Part shown: one piece after another, positions 36,100 through 50,770 of the stretch
Layout of the letters: every line of letters begins with the position of its first letter
Position numbering within the stretch: the stretch's first letter is position 1
Notes under the pieces: model-generated
Told to the model about the DNA's origin: nothing
Databases searched by the model: none
What the model saw: the letters and a program-made list of their open reading frames with translations, nothing else
Made by a program: the position numbers and the translations under genes
Assembly (NCBI GenBank): GCA_029339505.1
Contig: JAQISU010000115.1
Span: 9,437,001-9,501,000 of the forward strand
DNA length: 64,000 nt
Direction of reading: 5' to 3'
DNA from: Unio delphinus
Lineage: Eukaryota; Mollusca; Bivalvia; Unionida; Unionidae

Positions 36100-36425
36100 T
36101 AGTAGCTTTCTTTGCCGCCCTTTTTTCCCTTGTCCCTATATAGACCCACCCTGTTCCATTTCCCTTGACGCTATATAGACCCACCCTGTTCCATTTCCCT
36201 TGACGCTATATAGGCCCACCCTGTTCCATTTCCCTTGACGCTATATAGGCCCACCCTGTTCCATTTTCCTTGACCCTATAGTGCCCCAAGCTGTTTTGAC
36301 CCTATAGTGCCCCAAGCTGTTTTTGACTGGATTTTCCCTTGACCCTATAAATCTTGACCCTATAGTGCCCCAAGCTGTTTTTGACTGGGTTTTCCATAGA
36401 CCCTATAGTGCCCCCTATTACTACT
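36067..36425 (-). repeat. right terminal inverted repeat
   Basis: Reverse complement of the left repeat with four instead of three copies of the unit of about 35 bp (CCCACCCTGTTCCATTTCCC) and a few substitutions. It ends ATTACTACT. Confidence 0.95.
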
Positions 36426-36431
36426 TATGCT
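36426..36431. repeat. right target-site duplication of the Polinton (TATGCT)
   Basis: Matches the left CATGCT in five of six bases. Confidence 0.75.
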
Positions 36432-38583
<2,152 letters not shown>

Positions 38584-38738
38584 AACGTGATGGGTTCCGA
38601 AATAAACCCATAAAATAATTCTGCCATTTACATGTTAATTTATAATATACACTATGTATGTACACTCCTTTAGCCTTGTGTTGCATTACACAAGATAACC
38701 CCTACTTTCTGTAGAGTTACCATCTAACTATCCATTAG

Positions 38739-38740
<2 letters not shown>

Positions 38741-38802
<62 letters not shown>
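38741..38802. repeat. (GA)n microsatellite
   Basis: Pure GA run. Confidence 0.95.
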
Positions 38803-38807
<5 letters not shown>

Positions 38808-38844
38808 GATTTATGGAACCATAATACCATGAATGCCTGCATGC

Positions 38845-39206
38845 ATTCATACATACATACATACATACATACATACATACATACATACATACATACATAC
38901 ATACATACATACATACATAGATACGTACATACATACAAGCAAACATGCATGCATACATACATACAAACATGCATGCATTCATACATACATACATACATAC
39001 ATACATACATACATACATACATACATACATACATACATACATACATACATACATACATACATACATACATACAAGCAAACATGCATGCATACATACATAC
39101 AAACATACATACATACATACATACATACATACATACATACATACATACATACATACATACATACATACATACATACATACATACATACATACATACAATA
39201 CATACA
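38845..39206. repeat. (CATA)n microsatellite with ATGCATG interruptions
   Basis: Long CATA array containing the duplicated interruption AAGCAAACATGCATGC. Open frames on both strands are artefacts. Confidence 0.95.
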
Positions 39207-39410
39207 TAGTCAAGGTACCATATCAAATGTTGATATTGATTATTGATGAGGAATGATAGAGAAACACTATTTAAGACATGGGGATATTTGTTTAGCATAT
39301 TTGAATGCAACTAACCATACTATTATAACAAGAAAACCTTAAATATTCTTAAATCACTCTTTCAAGACCATGCCATGAAAACTTTAAGATACATTGTACA
39401 TCATTGATAT
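39207..39410 (+). repeat. dispersed repeat, copy 2, attached to (CATA)n
   Basis: Matches 5251-5450 in order and wording, and again directly follows a CATA array. Confidence 0.7.
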
Positions 39411-39424
39411 GCCTGATTTTGTCA

Positions 39425-39785
39425 TAATTTGATTGCATACACATAGTATGGGATTTTGAAATGATTCGATTGCATACCCATATTATGGAATTTTGAAAGG
39501 ATTCGATTGCATACACATAGTATGTGATTTTGAAATGATTCGATTGCATACCCATATTATGGAATTTTGAAAGGATTCGATTGCATACACATAGTATGGG
39601 ATTTTGAAATGATTCGATTGCATACACATATTATGGAATTTTGAAAGGATTCGATAGCATACACATGGTATGGGATATTGAAAGGATTCGAATGCATTCA
39701 CATAGCATGTGATTTTGAAAGGATTCGATAGCATACACATAGTATATGATTTTGAAAGGATTCCATTGCATACATATAGTAGAGG
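39425..39785. repeat. 37-bp minisatellite
   Basis: About nine copies of a unit with ATTCGATTGCATACACATAG and GATTTTGAAA. A single related unit occurs at about 5462-5510 after copy 1 of the dispersed repeat, so this array is a local amplification within the same family. Confidence 0.85.
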
Positions 39786-39969
39786 CTATGTGAGACGATA
39801 AGAAATTCAAGACCTGTCCGCCGATTTTAATGTTCATAATTTGTGCAAATGTCTAAATATTTCATTGAATGTAAAGCTGCGACTATCTTTCTTAACACCA
39901 ATATCTCGTATAACTGGAAATATTAGTTTCACTATTATCATTATTTCAAAATAGCTCACATTGTCTCTT

Positions 39970-39971
<2 letters not shown>

Positions 39972-40037
<66 letters not shown>
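39972..40037. repeat. (TA)n microsatellite
   Basis: Pure TA run. Confidence 0.95.
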
Positions 40038-40039
<2 letters not shown>

Positions 40040-41050
40040 ACTCCTAACGTTTCCAATATTATTTTGTATATCTAATTATTACTGGTAGGTATAAGAAATG
40101 CTCTCAAGCTGTAAATATTTGCTAAATAAAATGCATGTTATTTGTTTAACTTAGGAATTAATACCAGCTTTTCAACATTTATCTGAATTGAAAGTATAAA
40201 ACCAATCATAAATTGGGTGGAGATTTCAAATGATTTTGTTGTCCATTTAGTTTCTTAAATGCTTCATGAGAAGTATTAGTTAATGGTTAGGTGTCAAAAC
40301 CTCCAAGGGTACCAACGATAGGAATAATTTACTATATCTGACAAATTTAATCTAATTTAGAATGTTGTACTTCATTTCTACTCTTGCATGCGTTGATTGC
40401 TAGGAATCTGCATTGAGCTCACACAGTCTGGAATTGAATGCATTATCAGGTTACTAGACAGACTAGACTCGTCATAATGTGCAACAGTGTATATTGAATT
40501 CCGATAGGTAATATCATTTAGTGTACAAATGTTACTATGTCACTGTCATCTGGATACCAGTCTTCATTACATTCATTAATAATACATATCATATGGTACT
40601 TGCATATACACAAAACATATTATTAAATAGTAAACGTATCGAATACAGCAATCACTCAGGCAGACTCTGACATAGATTACGATGCTCTTTATTGACACCC
40701 TACCACGTGCTGGCATATCCTATCCCCCGAGTCACCACTTTTTGCATAACCCTGCCTATGTTAACATGTGGACACTTGTTCTAGATCGTTAATAATGATC
40801 TGAATATTTAGTCCACAAATATATGGAACATTTTAGCACATTCGTACGTCGAATCCAAATTTAAGTTTTGATCTTGCAAAGAGCATTAGGTTAATGATCC
40901 CGTTTTGAGAAATAGAAGTAGACACATATTGTACTCGATCTAAAACAATTGTTCAAAATTTTAAATTGCCAAAGGAACATTGGACTCAATGAATACAGTG
41001 TGTGCTCACTGTTAAGGTTAGTGATATTAACCATTCACTGTCAGCTCACT
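40038..41050. other. no recognised features
   Basis: Nothing supported in this stretch. Confidence 0.5.
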
Positions 41051-41052
41051 AA

Positions 41053-41190
41053 AGTGGTGACTGATGCTGTAAAAAAATACATCTTAAGTGGTGAATGATG
41101 CTGTCAAAGAATACATCTTATGTGGTGACTGATGCTGTCAAAGAATACATCTTAAGGGGTGACTGAGGCTGTCAAAGAATACATCTTAAG
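41053..41190. repeat. 35-bp tandem repeat, about four copies
   Basis: Unit around GTGACTGATGCTGTCAAAGA and ATACATCTTAA, with small changes between copies. Between 41191 and about 41890 nothing is recognised. Confidence 0.85.
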
Positions 41191-41889
41191 GGTTTATGAG
41201 TTAGTCCATGAAGCTTAATGGCCAAAATTCAGAAACGTTTAAAAAGAAGTTGGACAAACTCATGTTGAATTTACTAGAGAAAAGAGTAGTTATTTGACAG
41301 ATGGTGCTTAGCCAAGAAAGTGGAAAATGATTATGAAAATCTCAAACATCTTATATTATGCGAACAGTTTAAGAACTGTATACATAGTAACATTAAGATT
41401 TATCTTGACAAGAACATAATCGAAATCTTGAAAAATACTTCTTATGCTGCTCATGAGAATTGTTTAACTTATACAATTGTTTTGTAAAAAGACTTCTACA
41501 CAACAGTCTTTCGGCAGTAAAGTATTTCAGTCTAATACAAGCCCTTCTTAAACTCATACTGACACAACTTCTAAAATCCAACTTCAGGAACGTTTGTTTC
41601 CATATCATTGTCTCTTCCTACGTGTACCTATTGTAACCTGAAAGAACATGTTATTTTTGATTGCCACAAATTGAAACATAGGCATCAGAATCAAGACAGG
41701 AGTGCTCCAAATGTCCTTATTTCTAAGAGATCAAAGGCACGGTAAGATATTTAAATCAATACATTTGTTGTGTTTAATATACATCAGTATGATTTTATCA
41801 TGGATAATTATGAACCATTCATATCAAAGGGTTCTGTGTCACTCTTAGGTGATTCGGCCAATCCCAGCCCAATAAAAAGCGTGGCTTTG

Positions 41890-42690
41890 TTAATGTTCCT
41901 CTCCTTTGTGTATATTTGTCATCAGACTTCGTCTCAAGACCGGTGAAAGTTGGAACAGTCTCTGTTTTACCAGTATATAGGATTTGTTTATTACTAGAAA
42001 AGGACCTACCTGGATACAAGGTTGCCGTAACTCCACTTGCAACTGACGAGCTTTGTTTTGATCAGAAAGATGATCCAATTGAGAAAGAAAAATCCGCTAA
42101 TTTATTCCGCGCTTGTGCAGTTACCAGAGCTATGACGAAGAAAGCTCTTGATAATGAATTTGATAATGATATCATTCTTTTAACTGACGCACGTTTAGGG
42201 CAGGCTTTTGACGAGGTCACTTTCACTTCTTGTTTGGATCAGTCAGACGATATTGATCACAGTGAGCATCTTTTAACTACTCATTCTTTATTCTATTCAG
42301 AGTGATCAACGACACTCACTTGTCATCGAACAGGATACAGATCCTTAAATCTCCCGTTTGTTTCAAAGGGTCATTAAAATTGAATTCTTGTGAGAAAGTG
42401 GAGTCATTCTTGGTACCCTGCTGGTGATGAGTGGTCAGTTAACTATCAAATTGCAGTTCTAAAACCTTAGACACAGAAAATACTTAGTCTGTTCAATGAA
42501 ACTTTTGGCTGGTCATTTAGGGATCGTAAGAGTTATCACGAGATCATGACTCACTTGTATTGGCCAAACAGCATAAATGATGCTGCCCAAATAATGTGGA
42601 TCTTGTGATACTTGTCAAATGGTAAGAAACACAAGCAGATGATACATCAGGCTTATGTGCTACCTATTCAAGCATTTGACGAATTGTCTT
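41890..42690 (+). mobile_element. Ty3/gypsy pol fragment (decayed)
   Basis: An open frame at 41916-42305 contains CAVTRAMTK, typical of the region before integrase in gypsy-type pol. Then, in shifted frames at about 42500-42690, LAGHLGI, SYHEIMTHLYWP and a later LPIQAFDE match the H-H-C-C region of a gypsy integrase. The intervening frame has stops. No RT or LTR seen nearby. Degraded remnant. Confidence 0.7.
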
Positions 42691-42784
42691 CTTCAAATAA
42701 TCCGTTGATTTTCAGGTGTCACATGTTGTACATACTTTGCGTTATTGATATACACAAATAATATAAATCATATAATATCAATCA

Positions 42785-42970
42785 TATAAAGCAGCAATAT
42801 TCCATTCAAATAATTTCATTACAATAATTCCATTCCAATAATTACATTCAAATAATTATATATAATTACATTCAAATAATTACATTCAAATAACTACACT
42901 CAAAAAATTAGTCAAATAATTACAGTGAAGTCAAATAATTACAGTGAAATAATTGCATTCAAATATATAC
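42785..42970. repeat. short AATTACATTCAAAT-type tandem units
   Basis: Irregular repeats of about 14-16 bp. Confidence 0.6.
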
Positions 42971-43229
42971 GTAGTGTCGCAAAATCAGCAAAGGGATTAG
43001 AGAGTTACAGTGAACAAATCAAACTTACTGCTTCAATGTTTCTGCTCAGTGGAATAGTAACCATTATACAAGACTAAACTTAAGAATACAGACCCATTCA
43101 GTGGACTTTAATTAAACAAAATATAATTAACAAAATCACAGTTACAAAACTAGTACGATGTACTGGAAGTTGTTTATACATAGCACACAAAAAGTTATAA
43201 CAAAAAATTTCCCAACATTTTGCCTACGT

Positions 43230-44345
43230 CTTCAGTCTATGATTGACTGTATTATTTAAGGCAGTCAGTCCAAGATTGACCATATTATTAAAAATAGTCA
43301 GTCCAAGAGTGACCATGTTATTTAAGGTAGTCAGTCCAAGATTTACTTTATTAGTTAAGGTAGTCTGTCCACGATTGATCATATTATTTAAGGTAGTCAG
43401 TCCAAAATTGACCATATTACACAAGTTAGTTCAATAACATATTGAACATATTATTTAAGGTAGTCAACCCAAGATTGACCATATTATTTAAGTTAGTTCA
43501 ATAAAAGATTGACCATATTATGTATGGTAGTCTGTCCAAGATTGACCATATTAATAAAAGTAGTCTGTTTAAGATTGACCATATTATTTATGGTAGTCAG
43601 TTCAAGACTGACAATATTATTTAAGGTAGTCAGTCCAAGATTGACCATGTTATTAGAAGTAGCTCAATAAAAGATTGACCATATTATTTAAGGTAGTCAG
43701 TCCAAGATTGACCATATTATTTATGATAGTCAGTCCAAGATTGACCATATAATCTAAGTTAGTTCAATAAAACAATAACTATATTATTTATGCTAGTCTG
43801 TCCAATATTGACCATATTAATAAAAGTAGTCAGTCCAAGATTGACCATATTATTTAAGTTAGTTCAATAAACGATTGACCATATTATTTGTGGTAGTCTG
43901 TCCAGGATTGACCACATTAATAAAAGGAGTCAGTCCAAGATTGACCATATTATCTATGTTAGTTCAATAAATGATTGACCATATTATTTTTGGTAGTCTG
44001 TCTAAGATTGACCATATTAATGAAAGTATAGTCAGTCCAGGACTGACTTTATTAGTTACGTTAGTCAGTCCAAGAGTGACCATATTATTTAAGGTAGCTT
44101 AGTAAACGATTGACCATATTATTTAAATAGTTGAATAAAAGATTGTATTTATTAGTTAAGGTAGTCAGTCCAAGATTGATCATATTATGTAAGATAGTTC
44201 AATAAAAGATTGACCATATTATTTAAGGTAGTTCAATAAAAGATTGACTTTATTAGTTAAGGTAGTCTGTCCAAGATTGATCATATTATTTAAGGTAGTC
44301 TGTCCAAGATTGACCATATTATGTAAGGTAGTTCAATCAAAGATT
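43230..44345. repeat. about 34-bp minisatellite, more than 30 copies
   Basis: Over 1.1 kb of a unit built on GTCAGTCCAAGATTGACCAT and ATTATTTAAGGTA, alternating with a variant containing GTTCAATAAAAGATTGACCA. Frames at 43224-43437 are artefacts. Confidence 0.9.
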
Positions 44346-45767
44346 GTTCCGTCTTCATACTCATTACAAAGAAAATCAAGATGAACAGTTATCTGAATTT
44401 TAAAATGTACTGGTAATTAAAAAGCAATATTTTGTTTCTTAGTTGAAATGGTCTACCATCAGTCTGCAAATGTTTGTTCAGTCGTACGTACATATTAGAA
44501 GTATAAGACTTCGATGTCACCCTTGTGACCTTCAGTAGCCATCGATTTATCGGCCGCTGCTATATATTGATAAGCAAACGTAATCATTTTTGTTTGTTCC
44601 CAGTGTTTGCTAGGTTTGAATCTCAGTACGTAATCAGTTTATAATTAAAATACAATCTTAATCTATTTATATTCTTAATGATGTTTAAAATCTCATTTTT
44701 ATTCTTCATTATATGTTGAAAGAGTTGTCTACATAGTTTATTACAAACGGAGGATCTTATATTAAAATCGGTATTTATTTACATCGATTTTTGTGGCAAC
44801 TTAAAAGTCGATTTATGTTGCACAACTTTTATAACATGGTTTCTAACACTACGTTTATAACGTTTCGTCAAATATTTGTTGTTTGGTTATCATTAGAAAT
44901 GTTTGGCGTATTGCAGTACATTTAAACAGGTATACCTTTTACCAGAACATCGCACTGAAATATTTATGGTGTGTCAAGTACTCGATATTTTCATTGCTTT
45001 TCTAATATGGTCATATATGCATATACATTTGCCTTGTATGTCATAATTCATTTATCACGCACATTTCTGATCAATGTAAATGATTGTAGGGAAATAGAAA
45101 TTGTATACTTATAATATTATGTGGCTTTCGGTAATCAAAATACTATATTCAGTGTTGCGTTACAATTTCATCAGTATTTGTGATGTTTATTCATTTAAAG
45201 TAGACCCACTGAAAGATCAGATTTTACATACTTTACAGTGGGTTAACAGTGCTCGGTGCCCACTGTATTCTCTATGAATATTCAGGTACGTAACATAGTA
45301 CAATTGACATAGACATAAACAGGACAAAGTTGTTTAGTTTTGGAAGGATTATCATTATTACTAACACAAATATGACATCACAAATAGACAACAGCAATAT
45401 AATATTCAAATGGATAATAATTTGTATGGGTTTTATTTACTCGTCTTAAACCTATATCATTCTAACTCTGATTCGTAAAATAATCATTCAGAAGAAAACA
45501 AATAATGACACAAATTCAAAATAGTTAATCCGACCAATTTGCTATTTGATAATCTTCAACTTTTCAAAGTGCACATTAGATCTGAATTGAACGAGAGACT
45601 TTTTAAAATATTTATATCTGTTAACTGTACTGCTCGTTCTAATCTTTGAAGCTTATATTCATTTTTGGGGAAAATATTTCATTCCACTGAGAGAGTGGAA
45701 TGAATGCGAATACAAAATACTACCTAAGTTTTTACCAGAGTCAAGATCGTCTTATTTCGACCGCTCT
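44346..45767. other. no recognised features
   Basis: AT-rich; no supported gene or repeat. Confidence 0.5.
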
Positions 45768-46018
45768 TGTCGCCTAGTAGTTAGAGCGTCCACCCTGGAT
45801 GCGGGTGGTTGCGGTTTATAACACCTTCTGAGTCATACCAAAGACACAAACATGGTACTAGCAGCCACAATGCTAGGGCTAAGCATTCAGAGGTTATTGT
45901 TAGGACTGGTTGCCCTGGTGTCAGGATAATGTGACAGTGTGGGACATCATGCTACATGTCAGCATGCCTCAGTGCTAGAAATCACAAACAGCTGTCACAA
46001 AAATCCAAATCACACACA

Positions 46019-46020
<2 letters not shown>
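45768..46020 (+). mobile_element. tRNA-derived SINE candidate
   Basis: Starts with GTCGCCTAGTAGTTAGAGCG (A-box-like) and GGTTGCGGTT (B-box-like, decayed). A body with GCCCTGGTGTCAGGATAATG follows, ending before a (CA)n tract. The layout suits a pol III SINE; I recall a similar central segment from molluscan SINEs, not checked. Confidence 0.55.

Positions 46021-46050
<30 letters not shown>
46021..46050. repeat. (CA)n microsatellite
   Basis: Short CA run after the SINE candidate. Confidence 0.9.
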
Positions 46051-46053
<3 letters not shown>

Positions 46054-46513
46054 CATCTTAACTCAGTACCACAGCATCTGTATATTTCAAGAAGACAGGT
46101 TAATATTAGTTTGTGATGATAACTGATGACACAAAGATTTATTTGGCGCTGCTAGTCGCAAAGACCATTCATTTTCAAATGAAAGATTGAAACTGATATT
46201 ATCGGAAATCCAGACGCCATCAAAATGGAATTTGAAAACAAAGAAGAAAAGATAAAGAAAGAAACGTGGCGGTTTAATTCTAGATAATGTCAAGCATTTT
46301 AAAACTAGATAGAAATATGATCTTAAAGTCGAAAGAATTTATTAATAAATCGAAAAAGAGATATTAGAAAAACATCATGGTAGATGTGAAAATGATTGTT
46401 TGCTTCAATGGTAGCAACGACCGTAGACTTATAAAATATGTCTTATGTGCATTTTCTATATTATTTTATTCTAGAAATACTTATAGAGAAATTTTTCCTC
46501 ACATTCAAGAAGG

Positions 46514-46876
46514 ATGAAGAAATCCGAGCCACGTTGTAACTGTTGTGGTAGAGAAGGTAAGCTCCGAAAATGTACAGGATGTTATAAGGTAGCCTATTGC
46601 TCAAAGGACTGCCAAAGAAATGACTGGATTAAGAAACACCGTGATACCTGTAAGAACAGAGCGCAACTAAAGGTGTCCACGCAGTATAACCTGAAAGTAA
46701 AACCTAATATTAAGCAGGAAACCGTTCCAGAATCAAGAATCGATAAAATCGAAGATTTCCCATTCGACACGCCCCCATCACATGCAAGTTATGTTCATAC
46801 TGCAAGCACTGCAAATGCATATAAGCAGGACACTGGCGATAATTCTGTGGGAAATGCAGAAGCGCAAGATGCATAA
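46514..46876 (+). CDS. small MYND-type zinc finger protein
   Basis: 120 residues from the ATG at 46514. Residues 8-46 form a MYND finger: CNCCG, CTGC, YCSKDCQ, DWIKKHRDTC, with all eight Cys/His ligands. The C-terminal half is low complexity. MYND fingers bind proline-rich partners. No intron is needed to give a complete frame, but splicing to the exon-like frame at 48046 cannot be excluded. Real host gene, retrocopy or exon of a larger gene. Confidence 0.6.
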   Translation: MKKSEPRCNCCGREGKLRKCTGCYKVAYCSKDCQRNDWIKKHRDTCKNRAQLKVSTQYNLKVKPNIKQETVPESRIDKIEDFPFDTPPSHASYVHTASTANAYKQDTGDNSVGNAEAQDA

Positions 46877-46884
46877 TTACCAGT

Positions 46885-47110
46885 CTATATGACTTATCGT
46901 TGATACGTAAATACCATTATATAGGACCTATCGTAGATACAGAATTACCAGTCTATAGGACCTATCGTAGATTGATAATTACCAGTCTATATGACCTATC
47001 GTAGATACCAAATTACCAGTCTATATGAACTATGGTAGGTACATTATTACTAATCTACATGACATATCGTGGATACAGGATTACCAGTATATGACCTATC
47101 GTAGATGCAT
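46885..47110. repeat. about 31-bp tandem repeat, about seven copies
   Basis: Unit containing AATTACCAGTCTATATGACC and TATCGTAGATA. It lies directly after the stop of the MYND ORF. Confidence 0.85.
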
Positions 47111-47268
47111 ACTTGAGTGGATAATGATTTTATTATCAATCTGAGTCTCATTAGGTATGTATTCGAATAGCATGCATATCACTACTGTTGACTATAAAGT
47201 CGAACAATTTCGACTATATTTACAACAAACTGAAGAATATGATATAAATGAATCATCAAGTAATTAGG

Positions 47269-47272
<4 letters not shown>

Positions 47273-47338
<66 letters not shown>
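47273..47338. repeat. (TA)n microsatellite
   Basis: Pure TA run. The gap from 47339 to 48045 holds nothing recognised. Confidence 0.95.
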
Positions 47339-47343
<5 letters not shown>

Positions 47344-48045
47344 CAGACAAATATGCATATTCCGATATGGAATGTGTCAACAGAACGTTTGGAATTAATT
47401 TAGATCCGGAATCCAGGAAATGTTGCTATTGGAATTTAGATGTGACAACGCTGATCTTTCAAACATTTTAATTCATGACTTAAATACGTATGTTAGTAAA
47501 ATTTTGGCAAGTTCTACCTGAAGTGAGTTGTGCTTGTACGTGCTTTCAATACCTCCCAAAACGTCTAAGTCGAATTAACAATCAATCTGTGCCCCCATAC
47601 AAATCCAAATTTACCGGAATAGTCTGATCTGATCGTATACTCGGGTATTTTATATATGAATACAAATATTTACACGCAATTCTGCGTTTCTACCTTAAAT
47701 GTTTTTCTTCATCAAGCAAATAGTTGTTTGCTCAAAAAGGTCTAAATCGAATATAAAATAAAAGTGTCACAGAATTTGACAAATGTCTATCATGACAAGA
47801 TATTCTAATTAGACCATTTATACCTAAATCCAAAATATGCCTAATAAATTTCATCTATATTCAAAGAGATCATTTGTATGTAAATACAAATATGAGTAAT
47901 AAATTACATATCTACTCAAAGTGTACGTTGAAGAAAAAGTATTGCTTAGTAGATGGTTGAAGCAGGAAAATTGGGCAAATAACATTAAAACGCGTAGAGG
48001 CGATGTTTGCTGCATATTTCAACATGCTTTTCGTTCTATTTATAG

Positions 48046-48423
48046 GTGGAAGGGAAAATAGAAACAGAGGGATTCAAGAGACATCAAGCAATGGGAAATG
48101 CTGCTAGTAACGAAGTTATCGCTTCAGACTGGAGTATACCAAATTTGTATGGCTCTTTTCCATTTGTCTTCCCGGGAATGTTCACTGGCATGGATGACTC
48201 AACCAGATCAAGGTCCACACAGTCATTTGTGGAGGCGAAAACAATTGTTCAAAGGATGTACCCTTTGCATCACATTATTAGCGACATCGATGAACTACCA
48301 TTCGAATCATTTTTCGGTCCACCACTCCCTACAAACAGAGTTCTGCTGGCATTCATGTCAAGAGTCTATCCTCATCCGTTTGGACGTCGTGCGATGTACA
48401 TTCAGGCAAGTCCCGCCGAGTGA
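48046..48423 (+). CDS. possible terminal exon of a host gene
   Basis: 125 codons, preceded by a strong acceptor-like TTCTATTTATAG. The frame opens with GTG right at the junction, as expected for an exon. Composition is balanced and protein-like (SIPNLYGSFPFVFPGMF and LPTNRVLLAF), unlike the nearby sequence. It lies 1.1 kb after the MYND ORF on the same strand and might belong to one transcript. No family recognised. Confidence 0.4.
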   Translation: MEGKIETEGFKRHQAMGNAASNEVIASDWSIPNLYGSFPFVFPGMFTGMDDSTRSRSTQSFVEAKTIVQRMYPLHHIISDIDELPFESFFGPPLPTNRVLLAFMSRVYPHPFGRRAMYIQASPAE

Positions 48424-48426
48424 CAC

Positions 48427-48463
<37 letters not shown>

Positions 48464-48492
48464 CAGAAAGACAGACAGACAGACAGACAGAC

Positions 48493-48570
<78 letters not shown>

Positions 48571-48580
48571 ATAGATAGAT
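48423..48580. repeat. (CA)n-(GACA)n-(GATA)n compound microsatellite
   Basis: CA run, short GACA run, then long GATA run. Directly follows the possible exon. Confidence 0.95.
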
Positions 48581-50714
48581 TAAGCTAAACATTATGTCCA
48601 TCCATCGTTGAGGTGCACAAGGTCGCTAGCATGCCTGTGAAATTTACAACTTATCTCGATTACAATTTCATATATGAGACAATGACTTAGTGGCGGCAAA
48701 AAGTGGAGTGCTAACTGTAAATGGCGCCCAGGGCGACGATGAAGGCCCAAATGGCTTTTGGCGCCCTATGACCTCTGGCGCCCAGACGCAACTAATGAGT
48801 ATTTTAAAGAACTTTATTTTCTTGGGATGAAATGTTTAGATAGTTTGAAAACACCTAAATAGTTATGATAAAATATTTAGAAGTTTTCAAATAACGTTTG
48901 TAAAGCATTGATCATGCTGTACATACATTCTATTCACACCTTAGTTGATGTCCATGTCAGTTATAGTTGTGTGTGGTAAGCATGGTGTATCTGCTGTTGA
49001 AGGCATTTTACTTTGGTTAGAAATGATGATTCTGCGTTCATGATGTGTAGAAATGATTTAAGTCATAATGCGTACCTTTGTGCATGACCTGAACCAACAG
49101 TTCACCTAGCCTATTTTGTTATTTATATACTGCTGTAAAGTGAGATGAGATGCGATCTGGTAATAGTATAGAGGTTTATAATTTTATTGGCAAACAGTTC
49201 ACTTCTAAATTTAACACTGTCCCATTCTCGGACATTGTGATATATTATGCCGAAACATGTGTGCTTATGTGCAAGCTTTCTGGTAGGTTTCATCATGAAC
49301 GGTTGAATATCTATTAGACTATTAATCATCTGCTTGATAACATAACTGCTAATCGGCCTCGATACGGCTTCTTAAAGTCAAACGCAGACTTCGAGGACGC
49401 CAGGACAACGCAGACGTCAAAGACAATTAAATGATCTTACACGGTACAAGGAAATGGGGTGAATGAGTCACAGTGATTTCACCCCCAAGAAAATGATGCG
49501 TTTTACTCACATAGTAACAAATATATCTTTACTCATATAGGAAGAATGTAAAATGTTGTCACTCAACTAGTGAAATTATGTCAGGAAATGGAAACAGATA
49601 TACAAGGTAACTCTAGTGTCCCAAAATACACTGGGTTTTACGAACCCCAAATATTTGAACACGGCTAAAAGGCTGCATGCACGAGTTATACACTCCGTCA
49701 CAAGCACAATCACAGTGGCTAATTAAGCCGTCAGTATTCCAGGATGGCCAGCTCTCATCAATCTCGGTCAGCACCTCCCGATCACATGCTATTCGACCAG
49801 TAATACTCTGATTACTCTAGTCACTTGGGTCAGCTCTATAGCTGATCACAACGGTCAGATATCACTACGGTCACTATGTTCACCCTGGTCGGCTCTACAG
49901 CAGAAGATGTGTAAGTCCTTAAAGTAGACCGCTCAGTGAGAAGACGTTTCGACTCTCCACGAAGGCATGACAGATATGAAATTGACACAAATGTATGTTT
50001 ATATAATTTTGATATAGCAGTACAATAACACTTTAAGGACTTAACTGAATTTCGAAAGTGTGTGTACTGAATTGTCACTGAAAATAGTCCAACACATCAA
50101 CAAAGGAAAGATACTATTGTATTGAAACGACCGACGAAAGTTAAATGTCATTAAACAGATATTGTAAAAGCGCATTTGGTACACAAAACCAATGTGTATT
50201 AGACTTAAAGATACGCTTTTCTTCAGAGGAAAACGAATAGTCGACTATTTCTATAAACGATAGTAGCTTCCGCGTGCTAAGAATGCATATTGCGTACATT
50301 TGTCCCTTAATATTCAACCTCTCTATTACGGTATTTAATTATCCACATAAACATATATGTGATATATATTACGCACGTATTTTTGTAAAGCAAATAAAAA
50401 ACACTGTGTCGCATGAGGAAGTAACCATAAAGAGTGATTATGGAAATAAAAGGTTATTTATTCTCCGACAAGACTATGTTCACCAGAATAAAAGTGGATA
50501 GAAGCTGTGGGATCGAATAGGGTGAGAAATGGGAACGTTGTAGCATGCATGCCAGATTAAAGTCAATTTTACCCAAAGACAATTCGGCCGGAGACAATTA
50601 GGCCCAAATTCGGCCGTAATTAACACAATTGTTCGAACCTGAAAGACAATTCGGCCCAACGTAATATAGTTTCAAGTTGTTCGTCTTTTCCTAATGGCAA
50701 TTATAAAGTATGTA

Positions 50715-50720
<6 letters not shown>
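48581..50720. other. no recognised features
   Basis: Short repeats of ACAATTCGGCC occur at about 50580-50660; nothing else is supported. Confidence 0.5.

Positions 50721-50766
<46 letters not shown>
50721..50766. repeat. (AT)n microsatellite
   Basis: Pure AT run. Confidence 0.95.

Positions 50767-50770
<4 letters not shown>

Larger units (their letters stand above)
15962..36425 (+). mobile_element. complete Polinton/Maverick (endogenous polintovirus)
   Basis: A 20,464-bp unit bounded by near-identical terminal inverted repeats and a 6-bp near-perfect target duplication. It encodes all Polinton hallmarks: protein-primed PolB, A32-like ATPase, chromodomain integrase, adenain-like protease, penton and double-jelly-roll capsid proteins. 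All of these are uninterrupted. Genes are intronless and tightly packed, mostly on plus, with two minus-strand genes near the left end. Base composition is clearly higher in GC than the flanks. The intact genes and matching repeats suggest recent insertion and possible activity. Confidence 0.97.

Noticed and set aside
43224..43437. Frames in the 34-bp minisatellite
   Set aside because: Periodic translation of the repeat only.
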